Part shown: one piece after another, positions 46,853 to 59,155 of the stretch | How positions within the stretch are numbered: position 1 is the stretch's first letter | Layout of the letters: every line of letters starts with the position of its first letter | Assembly (NCBI GenBank): GCA_963691655.1 | Contig: OY829326.1 | Span: 90,451,235-90,515,234 of the forward strand | Source: Toxonevra muliebris | Taxonomy: Eukaryota; Arthropoda; Insecta; Diptera; Pallopteridae | Direction of reading: 5' to 3' | Length of the DNA: 64,000 nucleotides | The notes under the pieces: generated by a model | What the model was told of the DNA's origin: nothing | Seen by the model: the letters and a program-made list of their open reading frames with translations, nothing else | Database searches by the model: none | Made by a program: the position numbers and the translations under genes

Positions 46853-47820
46853 TCATTCCTCTTAAAAAAAGCCACTAGATTTTTTTGCTATATGTTTTTA
46901 AATTTTTTCATCGTAGCGTCCTCCACAAACAGTTTTTCAAGAATCGGATTGGCTGTGCCAAAAAACTCCTAAATAGATGTTTAATACACAATATTTGTAC
47001 AATTTTCAGGGACCGTAATCATTACAAGTAATAAGAAAAAAATTGAAACTTAATATTTATTACTTGAATCTAATTTCCTTATATCTCATGACTGACATTA
47101 TTGTTGTTGTTGATGTTGGATCCTAAGAACACGAATATTGTGTCCAAGGCTCCGTGACTCCTTGTTTGTTAGCAGAAGGTATTTCGCCACCCGACCCAGA
47201 GTGCTGCACTGCATCGCATATTATTAGCGTATGCTAGCATCATGACACTCTTGTAACATATGTAAGTTTGAAAAAATCGCACGCAAGGAAATCAAACACA
47301 TTATCTAAAACCTCTTTTGATATCAAATGGCTCGGAAAAGTCTGTCCAAATTTTTTTTCGATATTTACAAGTTAAATGAAATTTTATTTGTTTATTAAAT
47401 TAGAAACGACATTACTTTTTTATTTTGCCAAATTAAAATTTTTGTTAAATATTCATCACCATAAATATTATTTATCCCCCTTATATAATTACTATTTAAT
47501 TTTTTGCTGAAGCAGATATTTCTCTTTCTCCGATTAAAATATAGGCTTTTAATTGTTGAGAAAAAGTTTTTAAAGATTTTAATCTTATGTATTTATAAGA
47601 AATAAACGTAGTGATTACCACTAAGGTATCGAATTAGCGAAATTTTGGGGTTGGGTTTAGGTTCAGGCATAACCAAAAAACAAAAGTAGTTTCGAGGAAA
47701 GGTTCGGGTTTACCTTGAGCACCAAAACCCTTAAAACCGGACCTGCTTGCTACCTTCTTCTAACGGTAACATTTTCTACGGTTTATTTATTTGTAATGTA
47801 TGTGCGTAGATAAATGTTAA
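46853..47820. other. Intergenic DNA between receptor genes 2 and 3
   Basis: AT-rich, with no gene seen. A less AT-rich patch at 47110-47240 has a TTGTTGTTGTTGATGTTGG repeat of the kind common in fly LINE fragments. Confidence 0.35.
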
Positions 47821-47953
47821 TTACTTAATTGTTTGTCTTCATAGTTGTTATGTTTATATCCAATTCAAAATTATTTATTATGCACAAATTGCTGAAAAAC
47901 ATTTATTTATTAAATCCACTACTACTCAATTCAAATTTTACTGATATACTGAA

Positions 47954-47962
47954 TATAAAAAG
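47954..47962 (+). promoter_or_regulatory. Putative TATA box of receptor gene 3
   Basis: TATAAAAAG lies 71 bp before the ATG at 48025, allowing a start about 30 bp downstream and a short leader. Motif only. Confidence 0.4.
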
Positions 47963-48024
47963 CGAAACCACATTTCCAAATGAGACAAGTTTAAATCAAG
48001 GCAGCAAACATATCAACCATAGGA

Positions 48025-49359
48025 ATGAAAGTGAAATTTATTAAATCCTTCAATAAATTATGGGGGCGCGGACGCGCCTTTGAAACGCGTGATGCACTGG
48101 CATATCTCTTCAATATCTTAACCTTTTTGGGTATAAGTCGACCGAAAAAAATTAAAGTCTTATATTTACTACATGTAATCGCAATTAATATTTCATGTAT
48201 CATTCTCTCTCCGTTGGTTTTCAACTTGAGCTATTTGATAAATAGAAAAAAAATTACCACTAGTCAAATGTTCACCTCAATGCAATTGGGCATGAATATT
48301 TGCGGCATGCCAATAAAAATTATAACGCTCGCAATTTTCTTGCGACGCCTGCGAAGCTGTGAAAAAGTTATGAAAGCACTGGATGAGCGTTGTACACGTG
48401 CTGATGAGTTGACAAAAATACGCCATACTACAATGATGGGTAATCGGTTGGTAGTGATTTATGGCTTGGCTTATGCCATTTGTATAGCAAGTACATTTCT
48501 ATGTGCGCTCGTTATGAGACAGCCGCCATTTTCATTGTATGTGCCATTGTTAGATTGGCGAAAATCACGTGGCGAGTTCTTACTGCAAGTGCTGATTGAA
48601 TTTGTAATGATGTCCTGGTTAGGTTGTCAACAATTGGTTAATGATTCGTATGCTGTAATTTATATTTACATTATACGCTCCCATATGCAGCTACTAGTAA
48701 AGCGTGTGAAGCTCTTGGGCACAAAAGAAGAGATGAGCGAAGATGCAAAATATGATGAGCTAGTACACTGTATTGTGGACCATCAAAATTTATTAGAGTA
48801 AGTATGAACAAAGTAAATTTATTCTTTATATGTACATAAGAAGAAATTTACATTTTTAAAGTCTACTCGAAACTGTGAGCCCAGTTATTTCGATTACAAT
48901 CTTTGTACAATTTGTGGCTACCGCAGCCATACTTTGTACTACCATGGTTAATATTTTAATATTTGCTGATACTTCAACAAAAATTGCTTCGATCATCTAT
49001 TTTCTTGCCGTATTGCTACAAACGTCGCCAACTAGCTATCAAGCCACGTATCTAATGGCAGACAATGAAAAACTGCCAATGGCTATATTTCATTCCAATT
49101 GGTTGGAACAAAATATACGGTATCGTAAAATGTTAATATTTTTCATGCAGCGCTCACAGAAAAGTATAAAGCTTACTGCAATGAAACTATTTCCTATTAC
49201 TTTGAATACAAATTTGAGTGTAAGTTTTTAATAATTGTTTTAGTTTTATATTAAATTCTTTATATGTTAAAATATTCTTTTTTATAGATTGCAAAGTTTT
49301 CTCTTTCGTTGTACACGTTAATCACTGAAATGGAAATTGGACAAGACCTGAAGGAGTGA
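48025..49359 (+). CDS. Odorant receptor (7TM), gene 3 of the cluster
   Basis: Exons 48025-48797, 48862-49219 and 49288-49359 join in frame (phase 2, then phase 0) into 400 aa. The start is fixed by alignment with gene 2: both begin MKxxFxKxFxKLW and continue into a DALxYxFNILTF block. Signature blocks are [43 protein letters not shown] at the exon 1 border, and the terminal [15 protein letters not shown] helix. All donors are GTAAG-type and the introns are short (64 and 68 bp). No lesion is visible, so it should be functional. A large inverted repeat begins only 47 bp after its stop. Confidence 0.93.
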
Positions 49360-49406
49360 AGTTAACTTGAAAACAAAATTGAAGTTTGTGAATGGGAATA
49401 AGATGT

Positions 49407-50500
49407 AACCAAAAACAAATCAAAGCAGACGTCTTCCATAACAAACCCTCCAAGGGATTTTTCTAGTTTAGTGCGAAATTTTTTTTTCACAGTTAAAGTT
49501 GAAGAATATAGAGCACAGTCTAATTACAAAATATTAGTAAAAATTTGAAAGAACAATGATTATTGCTTTTAATGTTTTTTTTTTTTTTGTATAGAACCTA
49601 CGCTAGAGGGCGCTGTCATACAACTTTTTCTATTTCTTCATAGGAAAAGTGATATTTTCAGAAATTTATTTTTGATGCCCGTTTTATTGTAAAATATATA
49701 TCTAATGATGTTACATGCATATTTTGTTATTTTCAATACATTACTACTGCAAGAATAGCATTTTTATGAGAAAAATAGCATAAGAAAAAATTACTGTTTT
49801 AATTACAAAAAAAGAGTTTGTGAAAAAAATTTATCTAAACTGAAATGAATTTTAGAACACTACATTTTTGGTTCTTTTCAATTCGGTATATTTTCATTAT
49901 CACACGCGTTAATGCTACTGTCATCAATACCACTGTCAATTTGGTCCGTTTAGACTATTGAAACGAATTACTTTTTTTCTCCTTTGTAACAAACGTAAAT
50001 ATATCATTATTCATAAATTTTTTAGAAATTTTTATAATTCAAAACAATAGAAAAAAATATTTGGAAGCAAAAATTAAAAATTAAGTAATTTAAAATGCCA
50101 TTTTCTCAAAAAAAAATGCAATTCTTGCTGTAGTAATATACAAAATATGCTTTGTAGCATTATTAGATATATATTTTAGAATAAAACGGACATCAAAAAT
50201 AAATTTCTGAGCCTCAAAAACAATAAAAATATCACTTTTCCTATGAAAATACATAAGAAATAGAAAAAGTTGTATGACAGTGCCCTCTAGCGTAGGTCCT
50301 ATGCAAAATAAACATAAAAAATTAGTTTTTCGACCCAAAAACATAATAATTGAAAGAAATAATCATACTAATTTTTTTATTTAGACAGCGCTCTAAATTC
50401 ATCAACTTTAACTGTGAATAAAAAGAAATTACGTACTAAACTAGAAAAATCCCTTGGAGAATTTGTTATGGAAGACGTCAGCTTTCATTTGTCTTTGGTA
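49407..50500. repeat. Long inverted repeat with arms of about 0.4 kb
   Basis: The left arm (about 49407-49785) and right arm (about 50090-50500) are reverse complements, estimated at 80-85% by eye, around a spacer of about 300 bases. Matching anchors are GACGTCTTCCATAACAAA at the outer end, CTACGCTAGAGGGCGCTGTC in the middle, and CAAGAATAGCATTTTT at the inner end. Transcription would give a long double-stranded hairpin. It may be a foldback or long-TIR transposon. Confidence 0.85.
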
Positions 50501-51316
50501 ATTAGTAGATTCCTGCACCAGTTCAACTTTTTATCTCATAGTTATCACATTTTGGTAGTCAATATTAATCATATTAATCGTGTCATGTCGATCCGGAGGT
50601 TACTAATGATGGCACTGGTATCAACGAAAATTTCTGTAAAATTTGATTGGAAAATCTTAATATTTTGCGCGTAACTTGTATTGGCTACTTTAAGTTCATC
50701 AAAGCTCAACACTCAACATTGCCGTGAGTGAATTTAATGGATTGCACTTTTAAAAATATAATATGTTACCAATATCCAATAAATAATAAATATTTTGTTA
50801 CATTAAAATTCAATCTCACCTAGGTTCTGACCTACAGGCCGAAGAAAAGTAGAACTCAAGTGCCCACTGTTTTTTTTAGCGTTTTTTTTTTTGTTTTTTT
50901 TATCTGAAACTGTTCGTACGGTGTCAGACTACAATCTCATATGCACAGACCTTTCAATTAAAATATGAGAAATTATTTTATACTTTTTAGTCCGTTTTAA
51001 AAACGTGGTATATTAAAAAAATGTTTTTATTTAAATTATTATTTTCAGCTTTTTAGTTTTGTATGAGTGAAATTTTTTACTGCCAATCCTACAACAATAG
51101 GCCTAAGCCCTTGCAAATTTTCCGTGTTGCACTGTGTAATCGATAACAATATAAGAAAAGTAGCACAGTTTTATTTTTCTTTGAAATGATATCACATAAA
51201 AAGAATTTATTGTACGAAAGTGTACTGAAAATCTTGCTTATGTACTGACGTATTTCTGAACCTCAAATTGTACTGAACAAATTACGATCGTATCGAAAAA
51301 CCCATCACTAATGTAT
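50501..51316. other. Unassigned AT-rich intergenic DNA
   Basis: No gene or element end is recognised. Confidence 0.35.
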
Positions 51317-51324
51317 ACCGTCAT

Positions 51325-52382
51325 CAGAGATGCCAACTCATTTTTTCTTTCTCCCCGACAGCTCTCGAGAAATTCCCCGATTTTCGATCGAATTCCCCGC
51401 ATTGATATAATTTCATATCATAACAGCGCGACATGCACTTTCCATATAAACATTTTACAAAAACGAAGAATTACCTAAAATTGACCTCAATGAGTATTTA
51501 TTAAGGCGACCCTGAACTTTCTCAGTCCAAAACTTAACCAATTTTTACGCGACTGGTAGATTAATAGAAATGTACTTTCTGACTTCGAAATTCTTTTGGC
51601 ACAGGGGAGATTCCACTTCAAGGGAACCCACTCTCAAAATCGATCCGGCTCAAGCTTGCACAAAGTTTAATCCTATTAGGTAGTAGTTGTCACATCAAAT
51701 TTGAACGTGGGGTGTTTCGAGTTACTAGACGTTCATTTTGATAGATAAATAAGCCTCAGGCTACTTTTGCATATCAAAATTTTCAAAAGAGAAGACATGG
51801 GCTCTCTTTTGTCTCAAATAAAAAATGACAAAACCTTGTTGTGAGGAAAACGGATTCAAAGTTTTAACGTTCGGTTTTTAAAATATAAAATATATTTCAT
51901 CTTCTTTATGAAGGCTGATCGTAATTTATAAGCTTACAGATTAGTCAGCAAGGATTAAGAGTTATTAATCAAGAGGTACTGGACTAAGACATAGCTTTCT
52001 GAACGGTCGAAAGGGAAGTCGAAGCGCCGCGCGAATATTTTGGCCTGACTATCACTCGGCACTATAATCGTCTATATTTACGAAAGCACTCCTTTCGAAA
52101 TATAATACTTTCAAATAGCACTCTTTTTTAAAAATCGATTTCTTCAAACCAATAAATCGCAGGGCCCACTTAAGAAAATACGAAGATTTTAAAACCCAAA
52201 ATATGAAATAGGTAATGCGTAAGTTAAACCTTTTACATTACATACAATTAGATAAAAAATATTCTACAGACTTGTATGACTAAAAGCTCAAATTCCCCGC
52301 AAAAAACAGCTCATTCCCCGATTCCCCGCACACAATAAAATTCCCCGCAAATCGGGGAATTCCCCGCAAGTTTGCATCACTG
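51325..52382. mobile_element. hAT-type non-autonomous element, 1.06 kb
   Basis: It is flanked by an exact 8-bp duplication ACCGTCAT (51317-51324 and 52383-52390). The ends are CAGAGATGCCAAC on the left and, on the other strand, CAGTGATGCAAAC on the right. Both subterminal regions are rich in repeats of ATTCCCCG/CGGGGAAT (four or more on the right), which are candidate transposase binding sites. No transposase frame. Partial relatives are at 57955-58438 and 15000-15480. Confidence 0.87.
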
Positions 52383-52461
52383 ACCGTCATACGACGCAAT
52401 TGTGTTTCGTTCCCTTGAATGAGCAGAGAAAGAGTTTATGTTGTAAAGAGGTTGCAATTCG

Positions 52462-52708
52462 TAGTGTGGCCAACTCAGCGCTTTTCCCGCTGATTTTAGT
52501 GCTTTTGAAAATTAAAACGCGGAAAAAAAGTGATTTAGCGCTCAGCGTTTATTTTTCAATTTAAAATATCTTCGAAAAATCGAAAAAATTTTCATTGACT
52601 AGAAGTATCAGATGTGTGCCTGTATTAGTGAAAAAGTTTAAATGTATTGAGTTTTCTCGTAATTTTATAAGGAAACAAATTTAACGCTTTTTTTAAGAAA
52701 ATACACTG
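52462..52708. mobile_element. hAT-type MITE, copy 2 of the CAGTGTGACCAAC family
   Basis: A 247-bp element with an exact 8-bp duplication GCAATTCG (52454-52461 and 52709-52716). The left end is TAGTGTGGCCAAC and the right end finishes in ACACTG. It is shorter than the copy at 7664-8018 by internal deletion, including loss of the right inner end. Confidence 0.82.
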
Positions 52709-52716
52709 GCAATTCG

Positions 52717-54608
52717 CTCTTACTGGAATCGAAACAAAAATCGTGGAAACCAGGAGCAAGGTGCAATACCGATGGTCAGAGTTGCCACGGCCTAAAAAAT
52801 TTTGTAATCTAATTCTTCTAAAAGTGTTAACAATTTGAAAAAAAAGTAAACAAACATATATAGTAGTAATAGGCCCAGGAATACTTATATAGGGGTGATT
52901 TAAAGAAAAAAAATTTTCAATCCCATGCGGACCCAACCAAAAATTTTATGAAAAAAAAAACAAAAATTCAGTTAAATATTTTTTTTTAAACTTTCTTGAC
53001 TCCACATGGAAACCTAATGTAATTACAACAACAAACGATTCCATTATTTGTTTATGTAGTGTTAATGGTTTGGTTCTAATGCAAAAATTCTGTATTTGCA
53101 TTATTCTGGGAAATATGTACCTAGTAGGTCATTCTAATGTTCTAGGACCCCTCATAATTTTTAACAAGACACATTTTCTCCAAAAACAATACAATAGTTT
53201 TCTCAATGGTGGTTTTTTATCTGCCATTTATGGAAAAAATTCCATTTTCAAGAGGAAGCGTAAGAGTTGGTGGAAAAGTGTATATTGTTTATCTGTTTGT
53301 GATTAACAACTTTGCATCAGACATAAAATTCGTATCTGCTGAAATAAACATATTTCTTAATAGCCCCTGAAGATCCCATTTTTCTGACTTCCGGTCATTG
53401 TGGGAGAACTAGATATGATGGAGAAAACTGTATACGCAGTCGTAATCAGCGACCCCAAATTACTATAAAATCTCTCGAAAATTTGGTTGAAAATTTGTGG
53501 CCCTATGTAATTTTGGTACTACTTACATTTTTCATTCGATAACTTACACCAAGTATGCATGAACAGAATTAGTTGTAACCATTCTTATCGAATGAAAAAA
53601 ACGAAATAAAGGGAGTAATAAAAAAATTATCAAAATTTTCTTGTAAATTTTAGATCAAGTTAATTTAAAAAAAAAAATAACAAAATGAGAAAAAAGTGCA
53701 CGTGTGCACAACCGTAAAAAAAGTAAGCAAATTCGGTTACAAATAAGCAACCCTACCGATGGTGTGACAGTTGTCAACACATCCAGCGGACAAAAATGTA
53801 TGAATTTGATGTGTTCAATAAAACAAATATTTAAAATTTTTTTGGCAAATAACATTCAACATTTACAGTATTTACATATTCTTTATATACAAATATGCAA
53901 ACGTTTTGTTTTGATTTTATGTATTTTATAAAGTACTTTTGAATCTTTTTCTACTGATTTCATGAAATCAAAATGTATGTAAATAAATATATTTAGGTAA
54001 AATGTTTAAATATTTTAGTTGAATTTATTTAGCCAAAATGTTGGAACTTTTCATATTTTATATTCCATATTCCTACTTTAATAAATTATCCTCCTTGTAC
54101 ATTTTTGCATTCATAACAAATCTTCTTCTTACTATGTGTTTGGCAAATGGCTTTATTTCATTTCTATTACAAAATGTAGAATCACAATGAGGTGCAATGT
54201 AAAAACTAATGAAAATGTTAAATTTATTTCTTATTCCCAACGTTTTGTTTGCTAACATTAGTATTGAATACGAAAGAAACAATACATTTTCCATTTTGTA
54301 ATTAGAGAAAAGATAAACAAACAAAAACCCGCATACCTTCTTCTTTTTCAGGTGTAAACATTTTAGCTCACGGTATGGACAAAATTTCAAAAGTGTAAAA
54401 TGTAAGAATAACTGTAACGTAAGATGTAAGATAACTGTAACTGTCCAATTCCCCTCTCGCTCACACAACTGCGCGGCATGACTGTGCTACTCTAATCAAC
54501 AAAGAGAAGAGAAGAAGAGAGGGAGAAATTAAAATACGAGCGGAGTTTGTTTGTTTATGTTTCGATCAATTTACTCACACATGTATGTACATACGAAAAC
54601 AAAATGTG
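52717..54608. other. Unassigned AT-rich intergenic DNA
   Basis: A copy of the dispersed repeat also found near 16690 lies at 53708-53775. Other frames (52625-52936, 53070-53306, 54073-54468) have no readable motif. Confidence 0.35.
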
Positions 54609-54826
54609 TTTTTTTTTTTTTTTTTTTTTTTTGAAGGAGGAAAGGAGGAAGCCTCAGTCAGTGTGAGACTTCCACTCACCAAAACCATCTCACATGTCCG
54701 GACGGTAGGTCCTCCCGGAACCACCGTTAAGTATTTCGTCGGGAGGCCGTCAGAGCATTACTGCTCAAGCGTCAGTTTCTTTGGTATGTCAAGTTATCCG
54801 TCTTAGGGGTTATCTGCATTGCTCAA

Positions 54827-56701
54827 TTAGATGCGTTCCATGTTGCGAACGCTTTCAGTGCGTCGAAGCGCAGACATCATCTTCGCTGCGGCTCTCTTGA
54901 CTGCTTGCCACTTATGGGCTGTGTGGCACATATGCATCGTAATGATAGCCAATTTGGGAGCTTCTCTAAAGGCTTCGGTTATCTCCTCACGCTCAACGTT
55001 GAAACGTAGGCAATATAACAGTATATGCCGCGCGTCCTCCATATCTGCTGGACAGCTGAGACAACTCGGTTCCTCCTCATGCTTAAAGCGGTGAAGGTAT
55101 TGCTTAAAGCAACCATGTCCACTAAGCAGTTGCGTCAGGTGAAAATCGATTTCACCATGCCGGCGGATTATCCAACTCCCAATGTCTGGTATGAGCGCAT
55201 ATGTCCACCTTCTTTTGCTCGCTTTATCCCAACGTCGCTGCCACTCTTTTATACTCCGTTGTCGCTCCTCTACTTTAGACGCCTTGGAACCTGCCACATA
55301 GATGTTTTGGCATTCACACGCCAGTATGTCTATCGGTATCATATCTGCAATCACACCGATTGCTTCATCCGACACTGTGCGGAATCCACTAGCAACTCTA
55401 AGTGCGCTGCAGCGATAGTTCGGCCGCATCCCGGATATATATGATGCAGTTTGCGTTGCATTCGCCCATACTGGCGCCGCATACAGCAGAATCGAACTTG
55501 TGACTCGGGCCAGGAGTTTTCGTCTGCTTGAGCGTGGCCCTCCGATGTTCGACATAATGCGGGAGAGTGAACAATTGACCTTTGAGGCTTTTTCACTAAC
55601 TGCCAGTAAATGATCTTTAAAAGTCATTCTGGCGTCGATCAGTACACCAAGATACCTCAGGTAGGGTTGAGAGACGATCTCATGCTCTCCCACTCTAAAT
55701 TTGAACACCTCGCGTATCTTCCTTGAACCCAAGAGAACTGCTTCTGTTTTCTGTTCTGCCAACTCCAAATGCGCCTTTTGTAGCCATCTCACTATGCTCG
55801 CTATTGCATCGCTGCAGGTCTTCTCCAGCGTGTGAATATGCTTCGCTACCACCACTAGTGCGATATAATCAGCATATCCAACCAATGTGGCACCTATGGG
55901 GAGCTCAATCTCCAACACACCATTGTACATCACGTTCCACAGTGTTGGCCCAAGCACGGAACCCTGTGGAACCCCTCGGGAGACGAGGTAGCGCTTTACA
56001 CCATCATCGGTGTCGTATAGCAACACTCTGTCCTCAAAGTAGTTCGAGATGATTTTCTGTAGGTATCCCGGAACACCAAAACTGTTGACCGCCTGCATAA
56101 TACGCGACCAACTCGCTGAATTGAACGCATTTTTGATATCCAGTGTTACAACTGAGCAATATTGCTTGTCGCCGCTTCTCCATCTTTCACCGGTTGTTGC
56201 ATCGCGCGCTATTTGTATAACCATCTGAATAGCATCGATGGTGTATTTCCTACGACGGAATCCGAATTGCTGTGTGGAGAGACCACCAGGCCTCTCGAGC
56301 GTCTCCTGTAGTCTGTTGACAATAATGCTCTCAAGAATTTTACCCAACGAATCAAGCATACAGAGCGGACGGTACGCTGATGGATGATCGGGTTTTTTCT
56401 TTGGTTTCAGTAGTAGCACCAATCTTTGACTCTTCCAGAAGCTAGGAAACACTCCTTCTTTTAGGCACGCAGTGTACATTTTGGCAAAGGTCGCAGGCTC
56501 TGCTCTGATGGCAGTCTTCAACGCCACATTGGGTATACCGTCCAGCCCAGGTTCTTTGTTGTCAGCCATTTTCGTAAGTGTCATCAACAGCTCTTCGGTT
56601 GTCACAATAGGGATATGACCTATATCCGAGGGTTGATGGCAGCAGTGTACGCGTTCCGCCTGTTTGGGAAATAGCGCAGCCACAACTTTGTTCATAAGCA
56701 C
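54827..56701 (-). pseudogene. R1-like reverse transcriptase frame, 624 codons
   Basis: Motifs in order are NKEPGLDGIPNVALK, RLVLLLKPKKKPDHPSAYRP, QFGFRRRKYTIDAI, VTLDIKNAFNSASW, SRGVPQGSVLGPTLWN and, in place of YADD, VGYADYIALVVV. The second catalytic Asp is Tyr (codon at 55865-55867), so the polymerase should be dead even though the frame is intact. YLRYLGVLID and SSILLYAAPVWA follow, then a Cys/His knuckle CLSCPADMEDARHILLYC. The conserved length suggests a recent loss. Confidence 0.87.
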
Positions 56702-57069
56702 CCGATCCGAGGGTTGTGGTCCTCGTTTTGCGCACGTTGTGCTTTTCTACGCCCCTGGTGGCAGCGGCTTCTACATTTTGCAATATTTTCATTCCACCAG
56801 TAAACTGGCTTCCTGATTGGTGCACGGGTTCTTCTTGGCATTGCTGCGTCACATGCTGTGCTTAGTCGTCGTCTGATATTTGTTGCCATATTTGTTGCTA
56901 CGTCGTCACGTATAGCTACCTCGTTCCACGCCAACAGGAAAACTTCAGCATCGAAGCACCGTTGTTTCCATCCTTTAGTTTGCGCCACTGGTATCCTCAG
57001 CCGGCGGTTGATTACACGAAGCTCAATAACAATTGCTCGATGATCACTGTGCGTATAGAAATCTCCCAC
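56692..57069 (-). pseudogene. R1-like endonuclease end and linker
   Basis: Begins GDFYTHSDHRAIVIEL with the catalytic Asp-His pair and continues into the linker RTRAPIRKPVYWWNENIAKC, typical between endonuclease and RT. It ends at a frameshift near 56700. Confidence 0.75.
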
Positions 57070-57599
57070 GCTCCATGTGGCGTTGCGCGCGTGAGGTCCA
57101 CCGCTGATTGCTTTTTACCAGCTTCAAAAGTGTGCTGACCATCATTCAATAATTCGACATTCAACGATGCAAAGCATTCAAGGAGTAGCCTTCCCCGTCT
57201 GTTCGTATGTTTGCTCCCCCATGTTGTCGACCATGCATTAAAGTCGCCAGCAATAAGTACTGGGAACTTATCTCGGGCCTCTGCAACCGGCTCCGTCAGC
57301 ATCCGCTCGTATTGGTGAATATCCATACTCGAAGGGGCGTAGCACGAGAAGAAGAAAATTCCCTCGAACCTTACCCAGGTAAAACCTATGTTAACCACTA
57401 GTGCTCTACGTTGGTATACCTTACTACCTAGCGCCCATATTGCAGCTTTGCTGTGTGCGTCGTTTGTCCACTCACAGCTATCTACATTTCGGTGCTGCTC
57501 GCACAGGAGCGCAAGATTGAACTGTTGCTCAAAAATTGTTTGCTGCAGCAGATCCTGTGCTGCAATGCAGTGCTTGAGATTAAGTTGGACGATTTTCAT
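57012..57599 (-). pseudogene. R1-like endonuclease domain
   Basis: It starts MKIVQLNLKHC (the first strand with catalytic Asn), then LALLCEQHR with the catalytic Glu, FFFSCYAPSS, and IAGDFNAWSTTWGSKHTNRRG holding D-x-N and W-G. The frame breaks after SAVDLT; the SDHRAI block continues in the next frame from 57069. This copy is therefore frameshifted near 57075-57090. The family nicks DNA at the integration site. Confidence 0.8.
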
Positions 57600-57650
57600 C
57601 GCTAACCTTTCTTGTTCGCCTAAGTATGTCCTATTACAGGGCAGCCACCT

Positions 57651-57954
57651 AACCTACCATATGATAGCTTTTTTTCAAAAAATATACGTGATTAAAATAT
57701 TTCGTATATATAGCAATATAGATATTCGAATATGACACAAATCTATTTAAGAAAACTTGAGGAATCTGTGTATATTTGTCCAGCAAATACAATTTTTCAC
57801 TTTTTCGCCTTTTCTCAGCTTTGGCGAGGTTTTTTTTTTAGGTAATGTATAACAGGCTTAAGGAACGTACCATATATACATATGTAGTCATCACAACAAC
57901 AGTGTATACAGAGGCAAATCAGACGGCCGTTTCGGAATCCGCCATGATTCCTCA
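57651..57954. other. Short unassigned stretch upstream of the R1-like element
   Basis: AT-rich, nothing recognised. Confidence 0.3.
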
Positions 57955-58438
57955 TCAGTGATCTTAGTGATAGTTCTTAATCTTAATCCCTTTCAGCCAT
58001 TCAGAAAGGCTTAGCTATACCAACACCTCCTGATTAAAACTCTTAATCCTTGCTGAGTTATCTGTAAACTTACAAACTACGGTCAGCCATCATAAAGTAG
58101 ATGAAGTATATTTTAAATGTTAAAAACCGATAGTCAAAACTTTGAACCCGTTTTTCTTAAAACAAGGTTTTTCACATTTATTATTTGAGCCGAAAGAAAG
58201 TCCATGCCTCTTCTTTTGAGAACTTTGATGTTCAAAAGTGGGTTGAGGCTTGTTTATCTATTGAAATCAACGTCTAGTAACTCGAAACAAGCATTTTTCG
58301 TTTTTATAAAATGTTTATATAAAAAGTACTTATCGCGCTGTTGTAATATAAAATTATACAGGTGCGGGGAATTTGATCGCAAATCGGGTAATTTCTCGAC
58401 GGTTAACGGGGAGACAGAAGGGATGAGTTGGCATCCCT
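57955..58438. mobile_element. 5'-truncated copy of the 51325-52382 hAT family
   Basis: The right end GAGTTGGCATCCCTG matches the reverse of the 51325 end, and inner blocks (CTCTTAATCCTTGCTGA, CAAAAGTGGGTTGAGGC, AACGTCTAGTAACTCG) match it in inverted orientation. The left terminus is missing, and no target duplication is seen. Confidence 0.75.
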
Positions 58439-59155
58439 GGTTATAGTACACCGAGCACGCCGAGTATTCAGGGTTGGCAATGAGTTATTTCACAAAAAAG
58501 TATCATTACATGCAAAATAGTATTAAACAAACGAGTATATTTTGACAAAAAACAACTCTGCAACGAGCTGAATGTAACCACCTTGACCGAGCACGGGAGA
58601 AAATATTTGTGTTCGTCGAACACCGAGCACCAATATAACCAGACACTTAGAAACTGAAAATCTGTTGATAATCAACTAAGTTACAGGCTTATAAGTGCGC
58701 AAAAGTACGCAAAACCGGTTTTTTAACGGTAAATCAAGATTTTGGAAGTTTTTGGAAAATATCACACACAGATTCTTGTTTTACTTGACAAGACCTACAA
58801 GAAAAATAGTATCACTTCCCAGGTATTTCTACTTCACTAAATTTTGTAACACTGTGTTATTTTAAAAGACACAATTGCACTTTACTTTAGTAAAATTAAA
58901 CTTAGAATATAACAAGACTAGTTTATTGTTATTGTAAATGGCACATTAAAAACATAGGAAAAACAGCAACAAATATAAATATAGCGGGTTTTTCCCTCCA
59001 AATTTACCTAAGCTGCGTATATGTTTATTATAATAATAAAAACTAGTCGGTAAGGCTCCAGTAACTGGCGCTTTTTTTTTTTTGTTCAAAAAATCTCTTT
59101 ATGAAAAACAAATATCAAAAGAGAACTAAACTACTCGTTGGTGTTTGTTTTGTTA
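58439..59155. other. Unassigned intergenic DNA
   Basis: No gene or element end is recognised. Confidence 0.35.

Larger units (their letters stand above)
54609..57650 (-). mobile_element. R1-like non-LTR retrotransposon, one long ORF2, inactive
   Basis: On the minus strand the element has an endonuclease (57599-57012), a linker (57069-56692), a long RT frame (56701-54827), a 3' UTR and a poly(A) of about 24 bases (54632-54609). The domain order, the GPRSSRRKLLARV connector, the C-terminal zinc-knuckle and the lack of RNase H fit the R1 clade. Two frameshifts separate the three frames. No target duplication was found. Confidence 0.88.

Noticed and set aside
47829..48044. A 71-codon frame ending inside the start of receptor gene 3
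   Set aside because: It overlaps the proposed leader and first codons in another frame and has an AT-driven hydrophobic composition; receptor gene 3 explains the region.
54585..54806. Protein with a poly-Phe run
   Set aside because: The run is the antisense of the LINE poly(A) tail.
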